Source of the DNA: Planctomycetaceae bacterium
Lineage (GTDB): Bacteria; Planctomycetota; Planctomycetia; Pirellulales; UBA1268
Assembly (NCBI GenBank): GCA_947464585.1
Contig: CANHYS010000043.1
Location: forward strand, 1 to 9,575
Direction of reading: 5' to 3'
Length of the DNA: 9,575 nucleotides
Part shown: positions 1 through 7,760 of the stretch, in pieces
Layout: each line of letters opens with the position of its first letter
Position numbering within the stretch: the stretch's first letter is position 1
Position numbers and translations under genes: made by a program
Notes under the pieces: generated by a model
Told to the model about the DNA's origin: nothing
What the model saw: only the letters and a program-made list of their open reading frames with translations
Database searches by the model: none

Positions 1-327
1 CATGGGATGCAGGTGAAAGCCGGCGAGCGGGCCACGCTCTGCTGGGCATCCGCGAACCTCGACGAAGAGGTCTTCGAGGCGGCCGACGAGGTGCGGCTCG
101 ACCGCAAGCCAAATCCGCACGTCTCCTTCGGCTTTGGCGCTCACCTCTGCCTGGGAGCAGCGCACGCCCGCACGGTGATGCGGGCCCTCTTGAGCCTGCT
201 CTGCCGGCGGGTGAGCCGCATCGAGCTGATTTCAAAGCAAGACCGCGTCGAGCACACGTCCGCCTACGACCGCCCGCTCGGCTACGAGTCGCTCGTGGTC
301 AGGATGCACCCGCTCGGCGAAGTGTGA
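1..327 (+). CDS. Cytochrome P450, C-terminal part (5' end outside window)
   Basis: The frame is open to the left edge and ends with TGA at 325-327, so only about 108 C-terminal residues are present and the true start lies upstream. The sequence FGFGAHLCLGAAHAR matches the P450 haem-binding loop (FGxGxHxCxG followed by xxAR). The cysteine codon at 148-150 supplies the proximal thiolate ligand of the haem iron. The preceding ASANLDEEVF and RKPNPHVS segments are the usual stretch before the haem loop in soluble bacterial P450s, and the end (RPLGYESLVVRM) fits the final beta strands of that family. Such enzymes are cytosolic mono-oxygenases that need a ferredoxin or flavodoxin partner; no partner gene and no clue to the substrate are visible. 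It is convergent with the minus-strand operon. The family call is firm; the subfamily cannot be given because the helices that define it are missing. Confidence 0.93.
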   Translation, partial: HGMQVKAGERATLCWASANLDEEVFEAADEVRLDRKPNPHVSFGFGAHLCLGAAHARTVMRALLSLLCRRVSRIELISKQDRVEHTSAYDRPLGYESLVVRMHPLGEV

Positions 328-344
328 GTCCTCCTTCGGCCGGA

Positions 345-2807
345 TCACTCGTAGGTGAATTCCGCCGTGGCAGCGCAGTCGCGGTCGGCCCTGAGGCGAG
401 CCCAGTGTGCGGCGTAGCCCGCGGGAAACGAGTGGTTGAAGGGCGTTCCTGGTTCGACCGTGAACGTGCCATACTCGCGCCACTCGCCCGTCGCCAGAAA
501 GTCGACCTCGACCGTGAACGTCACCGGCTGCGTTGCGTCGTGCGAGAGCGACAACGACTTGCGGTCGAAATTGGTCATCAGGAAGGGATCGCTCGGCACT
601 CCCACCTGCACCGCTGTCTTTCTCCAGGGGCCGCCGTGCCCGACCGGTTTGCCGAGCTGCCAGAGGTCGTCCGTCTTGCCGAACCAGAGCGCGGCCTTGT
701 CGTCGGCCGAGCGGAACACACGGCCGGCTGTGGGCGGGGCGAATTCGCCCGACATCACCATCAGCCCGCGCCAGGTGCAGAAGTCGGTGACCGGCATCCG
801 ATGGGACGCGACTGGTTTCATCTTGCGATAGTCGATCTTTCGAAGTTCGCCGGACTTCGAGTCGCTCGACCGCGGAATCTCGTAGAACATGCCGTGGAAG
901 TTGGCGAGATTCCGCTCGCTCGCGACTTCCCGCACACCGCGAGGCCATCCGCTCGCGAAGGGCTTGTCGAACATCGCGTCGGTCCGGGGCAATCGCCACC
1001 GGTCTCCCTTCCCGTCGGTGATGACGACCGACGCGGCATCCACGCTGAACTCCGACTGCAGCTCGAGTGTGGGTCGGATGTCGCTGACCTCTTTCGGCTC
1101 GGGCAGGGCTGTGAAGTCGAGCCGTTCGTCGACCTCGTAATAGCGATCGCCCAGCACGACCTGCAGGTTCCGGTTGCCCTTCGCCGGACGAATGAGTGCG
1201 GGCGTCACGGTGTCGCCAGCGGTCTCTTTGGCGGCGTGCCGTGGCGGCGTGTCGCCGCCGCCACAATGAAAATACCCGCTTGCCATGCAGGCGGAGTCGG
1301 CCTTGAGCCGCACCCATTCCGCGTTCACGTCGGCGCTGAAGACATGATGTCGGTAGCCCTTCGCAGGCACAGTGATCGATTCGAGCGGCTGCCACTGTCC
1401 GTTCCCTTGCACGTCGGCCTCGACGGTGAATGTCACCGGAGAGTCTGCGTCGTGCGTCAGGTGCAGCGCACGGCTCTCGTAGCCGGCAAACAGGAACGGA
1501 TCGCTCGGCACGCCCTTCTCAACCGAGTCGCCGACCCACACACCGCCCCAGCCGGCCGTCGGCCCCCAGGTTTTGAGTTCGGCGAAGTCTCCGAACCAGA
1601 GGTTCGACTGCGATTGACCGGCGAGCGGATTGCCCATCACGCTCGTGTCGTCGGCGGCGATCACGAGCCTGCCGCTCCAGTCGCAGAAGTCGGGCACATA
1701 GCGGAGGTGCGTGCAGATCGGCCGGATGCCCGCCGTGTTCGCCCGCGAGAAGGTGCGAGGGAAGTCGAACATCTGCCCGTGCATCACCATCAGAAACTTC
1801 CCGTCGCCCACCTCGCGGATCCGCGGCCACTCCGTGAACCAGCCGTGCCGTGGGTCGAACGTGTAGCTTCCCTTCGGCACCCGGAACGTGGACCAGGTGC
1901 CGCCGTCGAGCAGTTTCAGGATCACGCTTCGCCTATCCCAGCCGACGGCCCAGAGCGGCGCGGTGTCGTTCGGGGCGCCGCGGATACCGCCGGGGCCGGT
2001 CACGTCGGTGAACTGATGCCGCTCGATGATCCGCCACTCGCGTCCATCCCATTCAGCGAGCACGCCGGCATCCTCCGGCTTTTCAGGCGGCAGCGCGGCG
2101 AGATACTCGCGTGGTGCGTCCTTGCCCACGGCCGACTCGCCGTTGTTGCTGATCACGACACGGCCCTGGGCCGTGTAGCCTCCCTTGCCGTGCCAGCCCG
2201 GCACCGGCTTGGAAAATAGCTTCTTCACGGCGAGCGAGTGGACATCGACCTCGTAGATCGCCCCCTCCATGTCGTAGAAATAGACGAGGTTGGCCGGGTC
2301 AGTGAGGTGGCGCATCACGGCCGTCATGCGGCCCACGAGTTGGGTCTTCACGTCGCACGCCCGGACGTTGCCCTTCGCGTCGATGAAGTAGGGGCCGATG
2401 ATGAGCTGCTGCGACTCCTCGTGGATCATCCGGTTGGCATGCGTGCCGCCAACGCTCTCCGGCCGCACGTCGAGGCTCATGTCTGGGCCGACGGCGTAGA
2501 GCTTGTCGTTGCTGCCTTTGGTGGAGTGCGGCGGGTAGGTGAGAAACCAGAGCCTGTTCGCCCAAGGTACGACTGCGCCGATGCCACATTCGCCGTTGCT
2601 CGCGAATGCGCCTGTGCCGTTGAACGCCGCCAGATGCGGGTAGATGCCGCTGATCTCCAGTGGCGCGGCGGACGCCGCGTCGGTCTGGGTGGCCCCCTGG
2701 ACCGCCGTCTGGCCGGCAGCCTCAATCGCGGCTACCGCCATCACCAGGCAGGCTGCGGCCAGCGTGCCGTAGCAGCAAATCCGTCGACGGCTCCGATGAT
2801 CGGGCAT
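345..2807 (-). CDS. Large secreted protein of unknown function with a duplicated C-terminal module
   Basis: This 820-residue protein begins at ATG 2807-2805, with AGGAGA (2820-2815) 7 nt upstream. The N-terminus (RSRRR, then a hydrophobic run to about residue 30 ending IEAAG) looks like a Sec or Tat-like signal peptide, so export is likely. Residues about 50-300 are rich in short Trp/Gly/Asp beta-type segments such as NRLWFLTYPP and GAIYEVDVHS, in the style of a beta-propeller, but I cannot name a family. Residues about 304-515 and 603-820 are two copies of one module. Both contain FC-x-W-x-G (C375, C677), LWFG, GVPSDPFL (432-439, 736-743), S/L-x-x-x-HDA and PVTFTVE, and a matching second cysteine (C507, C811), which suggests one disulphide per module. 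It is the last gene of the operon, 47 bp after the 1454-residue gene. No catalytic motif was recognised, so a binding or structural role is only a guess. Confidence 0.92.
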   Translation of the reverse strand: MPDHRSRRRICCYGTLAAACLVMAVAAIEAAGQTAVQGATQTDAASAAPLEISGIYPHLAAFNGTGAFASNGECGIGAVVPWANRLWFLTYPPHSTKGSNDKLYAVGPDMSLDVRPESVGGTHANRMIHEESQQLIIGPYFIDAKGNVRACDVKTQLVGRMTAVMRHLTDPANLVYFYDMEGAIYEVDVHSLAVKKLFSKPVPGWHGKGGYTAQGRVVISNNGESAVGKDAPREYLAALPPEKPEDAGVLAEWDGREWRIIERHQFTDVTGPGGIRGAPNDTAPLWAVGWDRRSVILKLLDGGTWSTFRVPKGSYTFDPRHGWFTEWPRIREVGDGKFLMVMHGQMFDFPRTFSRANTAGIRPICTHLRYVPDFCDWSGRLVIAADDTSVMGNPLAGQSQSNLWFGDFAELKTWGPTAGWGGVWVGDSVEKGVPSDPFLFAGYESRALHLTHDADSPVTFTVEADVQGNGQWQPLESITVPAKGYRHHVFSADVNAEWVRLKADSACMASGYFHCGGGDTPPRHAAKETAGDTVTPALIRPAKGNRNLQVVLGDRYYEVDERLDFTALPEPKEVSDIRPTLELQSEFSVDAASVVITDGKGDRWRLPRTDAMFDKPFASGWPRGVREVASERNLANFHGMFYEIPRSSDSKSGELRKIDYRKMKPVASHRMPVTDFCTWRGLMVMSGEFAPPTAGRVFRSADDKAALWFGKTDDLWQLGKPVGHGGPWRKTAVQVGVPSDPFLMTNFDRKSLSLSHDATQPVTFTVEVDFLATGEWREYGTFTVEPGTPFNHSFPAGYAAHWARLRADRDCAATAEFTYE

Positions 2808-2814
2808 GCGAGTG

Positions 2815-2820
2815 TCTCCT
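2815..2820 (-). promoter_or_regulatory. Ribosome binding site of the 820-residue secreted protein
   Basis: AGGAGA on the minus strand lies 7 nt before the ATG at 2807. It supports this start and shows the gene is translated independently of the gene 47 bp upstream. Confidence 0.65.
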
Positions 2821-2854
2821 GCGAGTGGAAGCGGGAGTCATGATAATGAGCGCC

Positions 2855-5800
2855 TCACTCACCCACAATCTTCCACTTGCCCCAGAGCTTGGGCGTGAGC
2901 TCTGCCTCGCTCGGCACGTCGGCGGTGATCGCCGTCGCCTTGTTGGCCCAATAGACCCGCTGTGTCGTCTGGCCGTTGGCCCCACGGAGCACGCCAATGT
3001 CGGCCCTGAACGTCTCACCCGGCTTCGGCTGCCACGCGAGCGCCGAAAGCGGCACCGAGAACTCATAATTCCCGGCGTTGTCCGTGGCGAGCGTGACGAA
3101 GCTGCTCACGTCGTCGACGACGTCGATGTTCACCGTCCGCCACGGGCTGCTAAAGGGCACCGGCTGCTTCGTGCCCAGCACCTTCGCCCGGTAGACGAGG
3201 GCCAGTGGTTTGTCCTTCACGCGGGTCACGAGCAGCCGCAGATCGCCCGGCGCGGGGGCCGTGCGGTCGGCCGGCGCGGTCGCATCCGTGGCCAGCATGA
3301 TGTCGAGGCAGCCGCCGTGCTTGAACGGGGCGTTGGCTGTCTCCGCCGTATTTGCGAGCAGGTTCTTCTCGGTCGTCCGCCAGGCGGCGTAGAGAGTATT
3401 GCCGCTCACTGCGGCCGCGGCAGTCACTTCGTAGGGCTTCGAGTCGCTGTTGAAATTCGCCCTCACGCCGCGGCGGTCGATGGCTGCCCAGTCGGTCGTT
3501 GCAGGCCAGTCGTCGAGCTTGCCATCGACGGTGGGCGGCGCGGAACGCAGCGGCACCGAGAGGATGCCGCTGCCCCGTTCGCCCTGCCGCTTCGCCTCGG
3601 CCCGTGCAAACCAGTCGGCGGCCTTTCCGAGATCGTCGGTCGTGACCGAGAGCGTGGTCTCTGGGATCGCTTTCAGCGAGTCGAGACCATCGACGCGGAC
3701 GAGGCTCGTCCGTGCGCCGTCCACGAGAAACACCTTGCCGTCGGCGGTCTGCGTGATGCTCGGCCAGAAGTTCTCGTCATGGAGCGAGACGTCGGTCACG
3801 TCCATGTTTCGCGTGGCAACCGGCGCGGACCAGTTGGGCCGCAGACGGATGTCGTGGAAGAAGGTGCCCACGAAGAGGCCGTCGGCCGTGAAGAGATACA
3901 TGTTGCCCATGTTGCCGTTGACGCAGAACATCGGCCCGAGCGGTCCCTTCACCCAGCCGCCGAGCAGCCGCGTGTGGCCCACCACCATGCCGGGCCGGTC
4001 GGGCACGGCCGCCTCGTGGCTGGCATGCAGCCCGGGCCAGGGGCTCGGGTAGCTCCAGCGTGGCGCGCCCTTGAACATGCCGCCCAGGCTGGCGGGCGAA
4101 TAGGGAGCCATCGCGTTGGTGGCGATCGTCCAGCCGCCCGGCGCGGCGAGCGCCTGGTTACCGCCGCTCGACGCTGTCGGGTTGGCCGGAGGCCCGAGCC
4201 TTTCAGGGTTCGCGATGTCATACCGCGGCAGGCCGCTGGCCTCGATCGTGGCGGCAAACCGGGCGGCCTTGTCGCCGGACTGCGCGGAGACGAACGACAG
4301 GTCGTTCATCACCGTCACGCCCCTGGTGCGGCCAGCCACATACTGCACCTCGTCGGGCTGGGGCCGGCCATCGCCGTTTGCATCGCTCCAGGCAAACGTC
4401 GCCTGCTTGTCTGGCGGTGGCGAATCCTTGTCGGGCGTCGTGCCCTCGGGCCAGCGGCCACGAAACTCTTCGCCACGCAGCACGGACCAGGCATGGGCAC
4501 TGCCCAGGGCCGCGACGAGTTTCACTCCGGCGTCGCCGTCGAGCCAGACGAAGGAGACATCGTCGCCATTGGTCGGCGCGTGCGTGTAACAGCTCGTGAA
4601 ATACCGTCGCGATGGCTTTCCGTCGGCATTGGGTTTCTCGGCAGCGTCGGGGTAGAGCGGCGTGTCGGGCGAGAATTGGCCGTAGTGGGCCGCGAGCAGC
4701 GGATTGTCGTTTCGCGAGAAGACGCGAACGAGCTGGTCGGTACCCTTCTCCCAGTCGAGCTTGAACTCCATTCCCTTGTAGAAGAATCGGTTGCGGTCCT
4801 GCGGGTCGAGCGTGCCGCCGCCGCCGTATTCCGTGGGGCCATAGAAAGTCCGCGCGAGCGCCCCGTCGGGCGACCATACCGACACCCGCCGCGGATGATC
4901 GTCGGCTTCGGCCACCCAGACGCGGCCCTGTGAGTCGACGGCGAGCCCATTGGGGTTGTTCATGTGCAGCGGCTCGTAGGGGCCCGTCGCGGGTTTTCCA
5001 GCCTTGCCGATCACGGCCAGCGGCTTGCCCGCTGCGGTAAAGGTCTTCACCTGGTGCGAGTCGCCGCGGTCGGTGATGAGGATGTTTCCCCGTGGGTCGA
5101 TCGCCACGTGGCGGGGATCTTCGAGGCCCGCTGTGATCACTGGCTCCGGTTGCCCTCCCAGCGTATCAAATCGCACGAGCTTCTTTCCCGAAAGTGCGAG
5201 CAGCCGCCCCTCGGCGTCGAAGCAGAGACCACGCGGATTATCGAGTTGGATTCGCGACGCGATTTTTCCTTCCGCCACGTCGACGACGAGCAGTTCGTTT
5301 TGCCGCACGAGCGAGCAGATGAGCTTTCCGTCGCGGGCCGCGATGCCGCCGAGCAGCCATGTCTTGTCGCCCCCTTCAAAGGCCTCGATCTTCGGCGGCG
5401 ACGAGTTGGGCTTGCCGTTCTTGCCGCGTTCGTCCTCCGTGCCAAACTTTTCCTTGAGAATCGCCTTGTCGGCGAGAGCCTTCGTCTTGGCCGTAAGCCG
5501 GAGTTCCCCCTCCCACAAGCTACCGATGTAGCAGAGATGATCGGCGACGGCCTTGGGGCCCAGATCGACAGTGAGCGTGGGTGCGCCGGTCCATGTGCCG
5601 CCCGCCCAGTGCTGCCCGCCAATCTTCGTGCCGTCCTCGCGGATCCACTGGAGGCCGTGGCCCCCTTCGGCGATCGAGGCACCCATGAAGATCAGAGGCT
5701 GGCCGTCGGCCGTCCGCGAGCCGGGCACCGCCGCGAGGCTCGTCGGCGGCGTGTGCGTCGTGAGCCAGCAGCCGGTGTTGTCGGCGGTCGTCCAGGCCGG

Positions 5801-7219
5801 TTTACCGGCGGAGTAGATGCTGAACTCATAGTGCAGCTTGAGCGGCTTCCGCCAGAGGCCGCGGACCTTGTACTCGCCGGGGGCGACAGGCCGCGTCGGG
5901 ATGGAAAAGAGCCCGTGGCGGGCAGCATCGGGATCGCGCAGGAGGTCGTCGCTGCCGTCCCACCAGGCCGTGTTCTCACCGGCCGGAAACGGCGTCTCGC
6001 TGACAAGGTTACGGATGCGGTTTCCGTCCTTGTCTTCGATCACGAGCGTGACGACGCCCGGCTCGGGCAGCGTGAACTTCACCGGAATCGGCGGCGGCTC
6101 CTCGACGGCCTTCGGCAAGACGAGGCTCGCGAGCGCGGCGTCGTCGGCCAGCGCCGAGAATGCCATCACCTCGCCCAGCCAGATACGGCGGCCCTCCTTG
6201 ATCTTGCCCTCGATGTGACCATGCTGCGGAGGCTGCAGCGCCTTCGTGATCCGCAGGCGGATGGCCCGCGTCGTCACCGGCTTCTCGAAGGAGAGAAACT
6301 CCGGCGCGAGCACAAATGGATAGAACGACTGCAGGTCGCTCCGGGCGGCGACCTTCCGCCAGCTTTTTTCGGCCGCCTCGCGGACGATCTCGTCGGCACT
6401 GCCTGTAAACGCATCGACCTCGACGCCTGAGAACCCGGTCCAGAGCAGGCCGAGGCCTGCGAGCGTGATGGGCTTGGGCCACGTGAGCGTGATCACCTCC
6501 GGCCGCTCTGACGACACCGCGACCGCCGCGCCGTTCTCGCCGTTGTCCCATGCGCCCCAGCTGTCGTGTCGCTCGTTGACGAGCTTCGCGCTCTTGTCGT
6601 CACGGCCAGCGGCCTGAGGAAAAGCCTGCGGGGCGACGTTGGCGAACCGTTTCGGCACGAGCAGCACGCCGCTGAGCTGCCCCGACATCTCGCGGTCGCC
6701 GGGGCTCGGCTCGTGGCTGAACCGCAGGGCCCGCGTGGTCGTGCCCGCGGGCAGGAGCCACGACGCATAGGCTCCTTCGCCGACTGGCTGCCGGCCGGTT
6801 TCGCCCGCGGTGATCCGCTCCGCGGGGATCCACTGCGAGTCGTCGGCCAGATCGCCTGGATACGAAGCCTCAGGCTTGAGCACGCTCAGCCGGCCTCCAC
6901 CGCAGACGAGCACGCTGCCGATCGGGATGCTTTTCGTGAAGCCGATCCGCAGGTGCCGCGGCCCAGTGGCACGGCCCAGGCCGAACCGCATGCCGTGGAG
7001 AATCTTGGGGTGTTTGCCGTCGGTCAAGACGACCGCAGCGGGGCCGTCTTTGGCCTGTTCAGCTGAGACGGGCGTCTCCTTGCCGTCGACCCACTGGGCG
7101 AAGGCGGCCGCGTCGAGCAGCTTTGCATCAAGGGGGCCATCGGCGGCGGCGGCGTTCGGGGCCGCGCCGACTGCCGACAGGATCAGCAGGGCGATAACGA
7201 ACAATCGATAGAATGACAT
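2855..7219 (-). CDS. 1454-residue multidomain secreted protein with NHL-type propeller and C-terminal CBM9-like domain
   Basis: The ATG at 7219-7217 is preferred: it has GGAGGA 5 nt upstream and opens a clear signal peptide (FYRLFVIALLILSAVGAA, cleavage near AAA-D27). Residues about 30-360 look like galactose-binding or discoidin-type beta-sandwich material. Residues about 378-456 (VKFTLPEPGVVTLVIEDKDGN... followed by AGENTAWWDGSDD) resemble a FlgD-type Ig domain. Residues about 620-800 are NHL/SMP-30-like propeller repeats (NPRGLCFDAEGRLLAL, DPRHVAIDPRGNILITDRGD, NPNGLAVDSQGRVWVAEAD). Residues 946-957 (DANGDGRPQPDE) match an EF-hand calcium loop, with acidic or Asn ligands at positions 1, 3, 5 and 12. 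Residues about 1225-1450 (PPTVDGKLDDWPATTDW..., GGCLDIMLATDA, NYEFSVPLSAL) match CBM9-like carbohydrate-binding domains. I infer an exported protein that binds glycan or polymer; no active site is identifiable. Its first 91 codons recur, broken, at 9121-9388. Confidence 0.94.
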   Translation of the reverse strand: MSFYRLFVIALLILSAVGAAPNAAAADGPLDAKLLDAAAFAQWVDGKETPVSAEQAKDGPAAVVLTDGKHPKILHGMRFGLGRATGPRHLRIGFTKSIPIGSVLVCGGGRLSVLKPEASYPGDLADDSQWIPAERITAGETGRQPVGEGAYASWLLPAGTTTRALRFSHEPSPGDREMSGQLSGVLLVPKRFANVAPQAFPQAAGRDDKSAKLVNERHDSWGAWDNGENGAAVAVSSERPEVITLTWPKPITLAGLGLLWTGFSGVEVDAFTGSADEIVREAAEKSWRKVAARSDLQSFYPFVLAPEFLSFEKPVTTRAIRLRITKALQPPQHGHIEGKIKEGRRIWLGEVMAFSALADDAALASLVLPKAVEEPPPIPVKFTLPEPGVVTLVIEDKDGNRIRNLVSETPFPAGENTAWWDGSDDLLRDPDAARHGLFSIPTRPVAPGEYKVRGLWRKPLKLHYEFSIYSAGKPAWTTADNTGCWLTTHTPPTSLAAVPGSRTADGQPLIFMGASIAEGGHGLQWIREDGTKIGGQHWAGGTWTGAPTLTVDLGPKAVADHLCYIGSLWEGELRLTAKTKALADKAILKEKFGTEDERGKNGKPNSSPPKIEAFEGGDKTWLLGGIAARDGKLICSLVRQNELLVVDVAEGKIASRIQLDNPRGLCFDAEGRLLALSGKKLVRFDTLGGQPEPVITAGLEDPRHVAIDPRGNILITDRGDSHQVKTFTAAGKPLAVIGKAGKPATGPYEPLHMNNPNGLAVDSQGRVWVAEADDHPRRVSVWSPDGALARTFYGPTEYGGGGTLDPQDRNRFFYKGMEFKLDWEKGTDQLVRVFSRNDNPLLAAHYGQFSPDTPLYPDAAEKPNADGKPSRRYFTSCYTHAPTNGDDVSFVWLDGDAGVKLVAALGSAHAWSVLRGEEFRGRWPEGTTPDKDSPPPDKQATFAWSDANGDGRPQPDEVQYVAGRTRGVTVMNDLSFVSAQSGDKAARFAATIEASGLPRYDIANPERLGPPANPTASSGGNQALAAPGGWTIATNAMAPYSPASLGGMFKGAPRWSYPSPWPGLHASHEAAVPDRPGMVVGHTRLLGGWVKGPLGPMFCVNGNMGNMYLFTADGLFVGTFFHDIRLRPNWSAPVATRNMDVTDVSLHDENFWPSITQTADGKVFLVDGARTSLVRVDGLDSLKAIPETTLSVTTDDLGKAADWFARAEAKRQGERGSGILSVPLRSAPPTVDGKLDDWPATTDWAAIDRRGVRANFNSDSKPYEVTAAAAVSGNTLYAAWRTTEKNLLANTAETANAPFKHGGCLDIMLATDATAPADRTAPAPGDLRLLVTRVKDKPLALVYRAKVLGTKQPVPFSSPWRTVNIDVVDDVSSFVTLATDNAGNYEFSVPLSALAWQPKPGETFRADIGVLRGANGQTTQRVYWANKATAITADVPSEAELTPKLWGKWKIVGE

Positions 7220-7224
7220 GATGG

Positions 7225-7230
7225 TCCTCC
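7225..7230 (-). promoter_or_regulatory. Ribosome binding site of the 1454-residue gene, possibly in a small hairpin
   Basis: GGAGGA on the minus strand, 5 nt before the ATG, decides the start at 7219. Just upstream, CTCC-TGC-GGAG can form a 4-bp hairpin that would hide part of this site. In the duplicate at about 9394-9399 the site reads GAAGGA, so both the match and the pairing are weakened there. The hairpin idea is inference from pairing only. Confidence 0.6.
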
Positions 7231-7278
7231 GCAGGAGATTAGCGGTCCCGCCAATGATCACGCGGAAAAAGGTGGGAG

Positions 7279-7297
7279 AAAGGTGACAGTCACCTTT
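7279..7297. repeat. Perfect 19-bp palindrome overlapping the lipoprotein stop codon
   Basis: Reading AAAGGTGACTGTCACCTTT on the minus strand, two perfect 9-base arms flank one central base. The lipoprotein stop TGA (7292-7290) lies inside it, and it sits 60 nt upstream of the next gene's ATG. On the plus strand three more T follow the right arm, so it is terminator-like in that direction; on the minus strand it could be an attenuating or mRNA-end-protecting hairpin. A degenerate extra half (AAAAAGGTGG) lies at about 7266-7275. The same palindrome occurs unchanged at 9438-9456. It resembles a REP-type element, but a genome-wide count is needed to say so. Confidence 0.75.
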
Positions 7298-7760
7298 TTT
7301 CAGCACCACCGCTGACCAGTGGGAGATCGATCGTGTTCCGGCCCCTGCGGACCTCCTGCTGCAACTGCGACTGTTCGTTGTAGATCTTGGGCACCCGCTC
7401 CGGCCCAACGGTGCCGTCCGGCCTCGTATAGGCCGTCGTCACCCGCACCGCATGCATGCCCTGCTCCGCCCCTTTCTGTTTGTAGGTATACCCGAGTTCG
7501 TAGACGCCGTCCGCGTTGGTCTCACCTTTCGATGGCCGACCGCTCGTCGGCAGAAACATGACCTGCGCTTCAGACAAGGGGATGCCGTCGAGCGTCACGC
7601 GGCCGGTCACCGGCGACACGTTCTCATAGCCGGGGCGACAGCCGAAGCCCCCGCTCGCCACGATCGCCACGATGCACGCCATGGGCATCAGCGAAACTGC
7701 CGCTCGCGGGCCGTGCAAGGTGGTTAGCTGGACGGAACACAGGCCGATGCGGCGGAGCAC
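7290..7760 (-). CDS. Small carboxypeptidase-regulatory-like (transthyretin-type) lipoprotein
   Basis: This 156-residue protein starts at GTG 7760-7758, directly after the TGA of the DUF1559 gene, with GGGAGA (7773-7768) 7 nt upstream. A later ATG at 7688 would keep the signal peptide but has no visible Shine-Dalgarno site. Hydrophobic residues about 21-40 end in SGGFG-C41, a loose lipobox, so membrane anchoring through Cys41 is likely. The mature part is one Ig/transthyretin-like domain. It carries VTGRVTLDGIPLSEAQVMFLP (51-71), GETNADGVYELGY (79-91) and GMHAVRVTT (101-109), followed by a strand pair with KIYNEQSQL and NTIDLPL. This layout is the widespread planctomycete lipoprotein encoded beside DUF1559 proteins; its molecular role is unknown. 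The last 41 codons recur almost unchanged at the right edge of the window. Confidence 0.93.
   Translation of the reverse strand: MLRRIGLCSVQLTTLHGPRAAVSLMPMACIVAIVASGGFGCRPGYENVSPVTGRVTLDGIPLSEAQVMFLPTSGRPSKGETNADGVYELGYTYKQKGAEQGMHAVRVTTAYTRPDGTVGPERVPKIYNEQSQLQQEVRRGRNTIDLPLVSGGAEKR

Larger units (their letters stand above)
6951..7416. repeat. Left copy of a direct duplication
   Basis: This is the parental-looking copy of the duplicated segment. It holds the head of the 1454-residue gene, the 70-bp leader with the palindrome, and the end of the lipoprotein gene. It matches 9121-9575 in the same orientation. The offset is 2170 bp at the left end and 2159 bp at the right, because the right copy lacks one base in the signal-peptide region and about ten in the leader. 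Confidence 0.9.

Noticed and set aside
328..344. Shared terminator between the convergent P450 and 820-residue genes
   Set aside because: The 17-bp gap contains only a weak TTCGGCCGGA-type dyad and no convincing stem with a T run.
232..1395. 387-residue minus-strand frame overlapping the 820-residue gene
   Set aside because: Arg-rich shadow in another frame of the same strand; it lacks motifs and overlaps both the secreted-protein gene and the P450 end.
324..6430. Very long plus-strand open frames at 324-2219, 2660-4933 and 4964-6430
   Set aside because: They lie opposite the two large minus-strand genes, have Arg/Val/His-rich shadow composition and no domains or signal peptides, and follow from strong GC bias at third positions. 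The minus-strand proteins have clear signal peptides, motifs and ribosome sites.
2855..7219. Assignment of the NHL/SMP-30-like protein as a lactonase or other enzyme
   Set aside because: The propeller-type repeats are visible but no catalytic or metal-site pattern of SMP-30 lactonases could be identified.
7220..7408. Upstream extension of the 1454-residue gene to a TTG at 7408
   Set aside because: It would overlap the lipoprotein gene and put 63 residues before a good signal peptide; the ATG at 7219 has a strong Shine-Dalgarno site.
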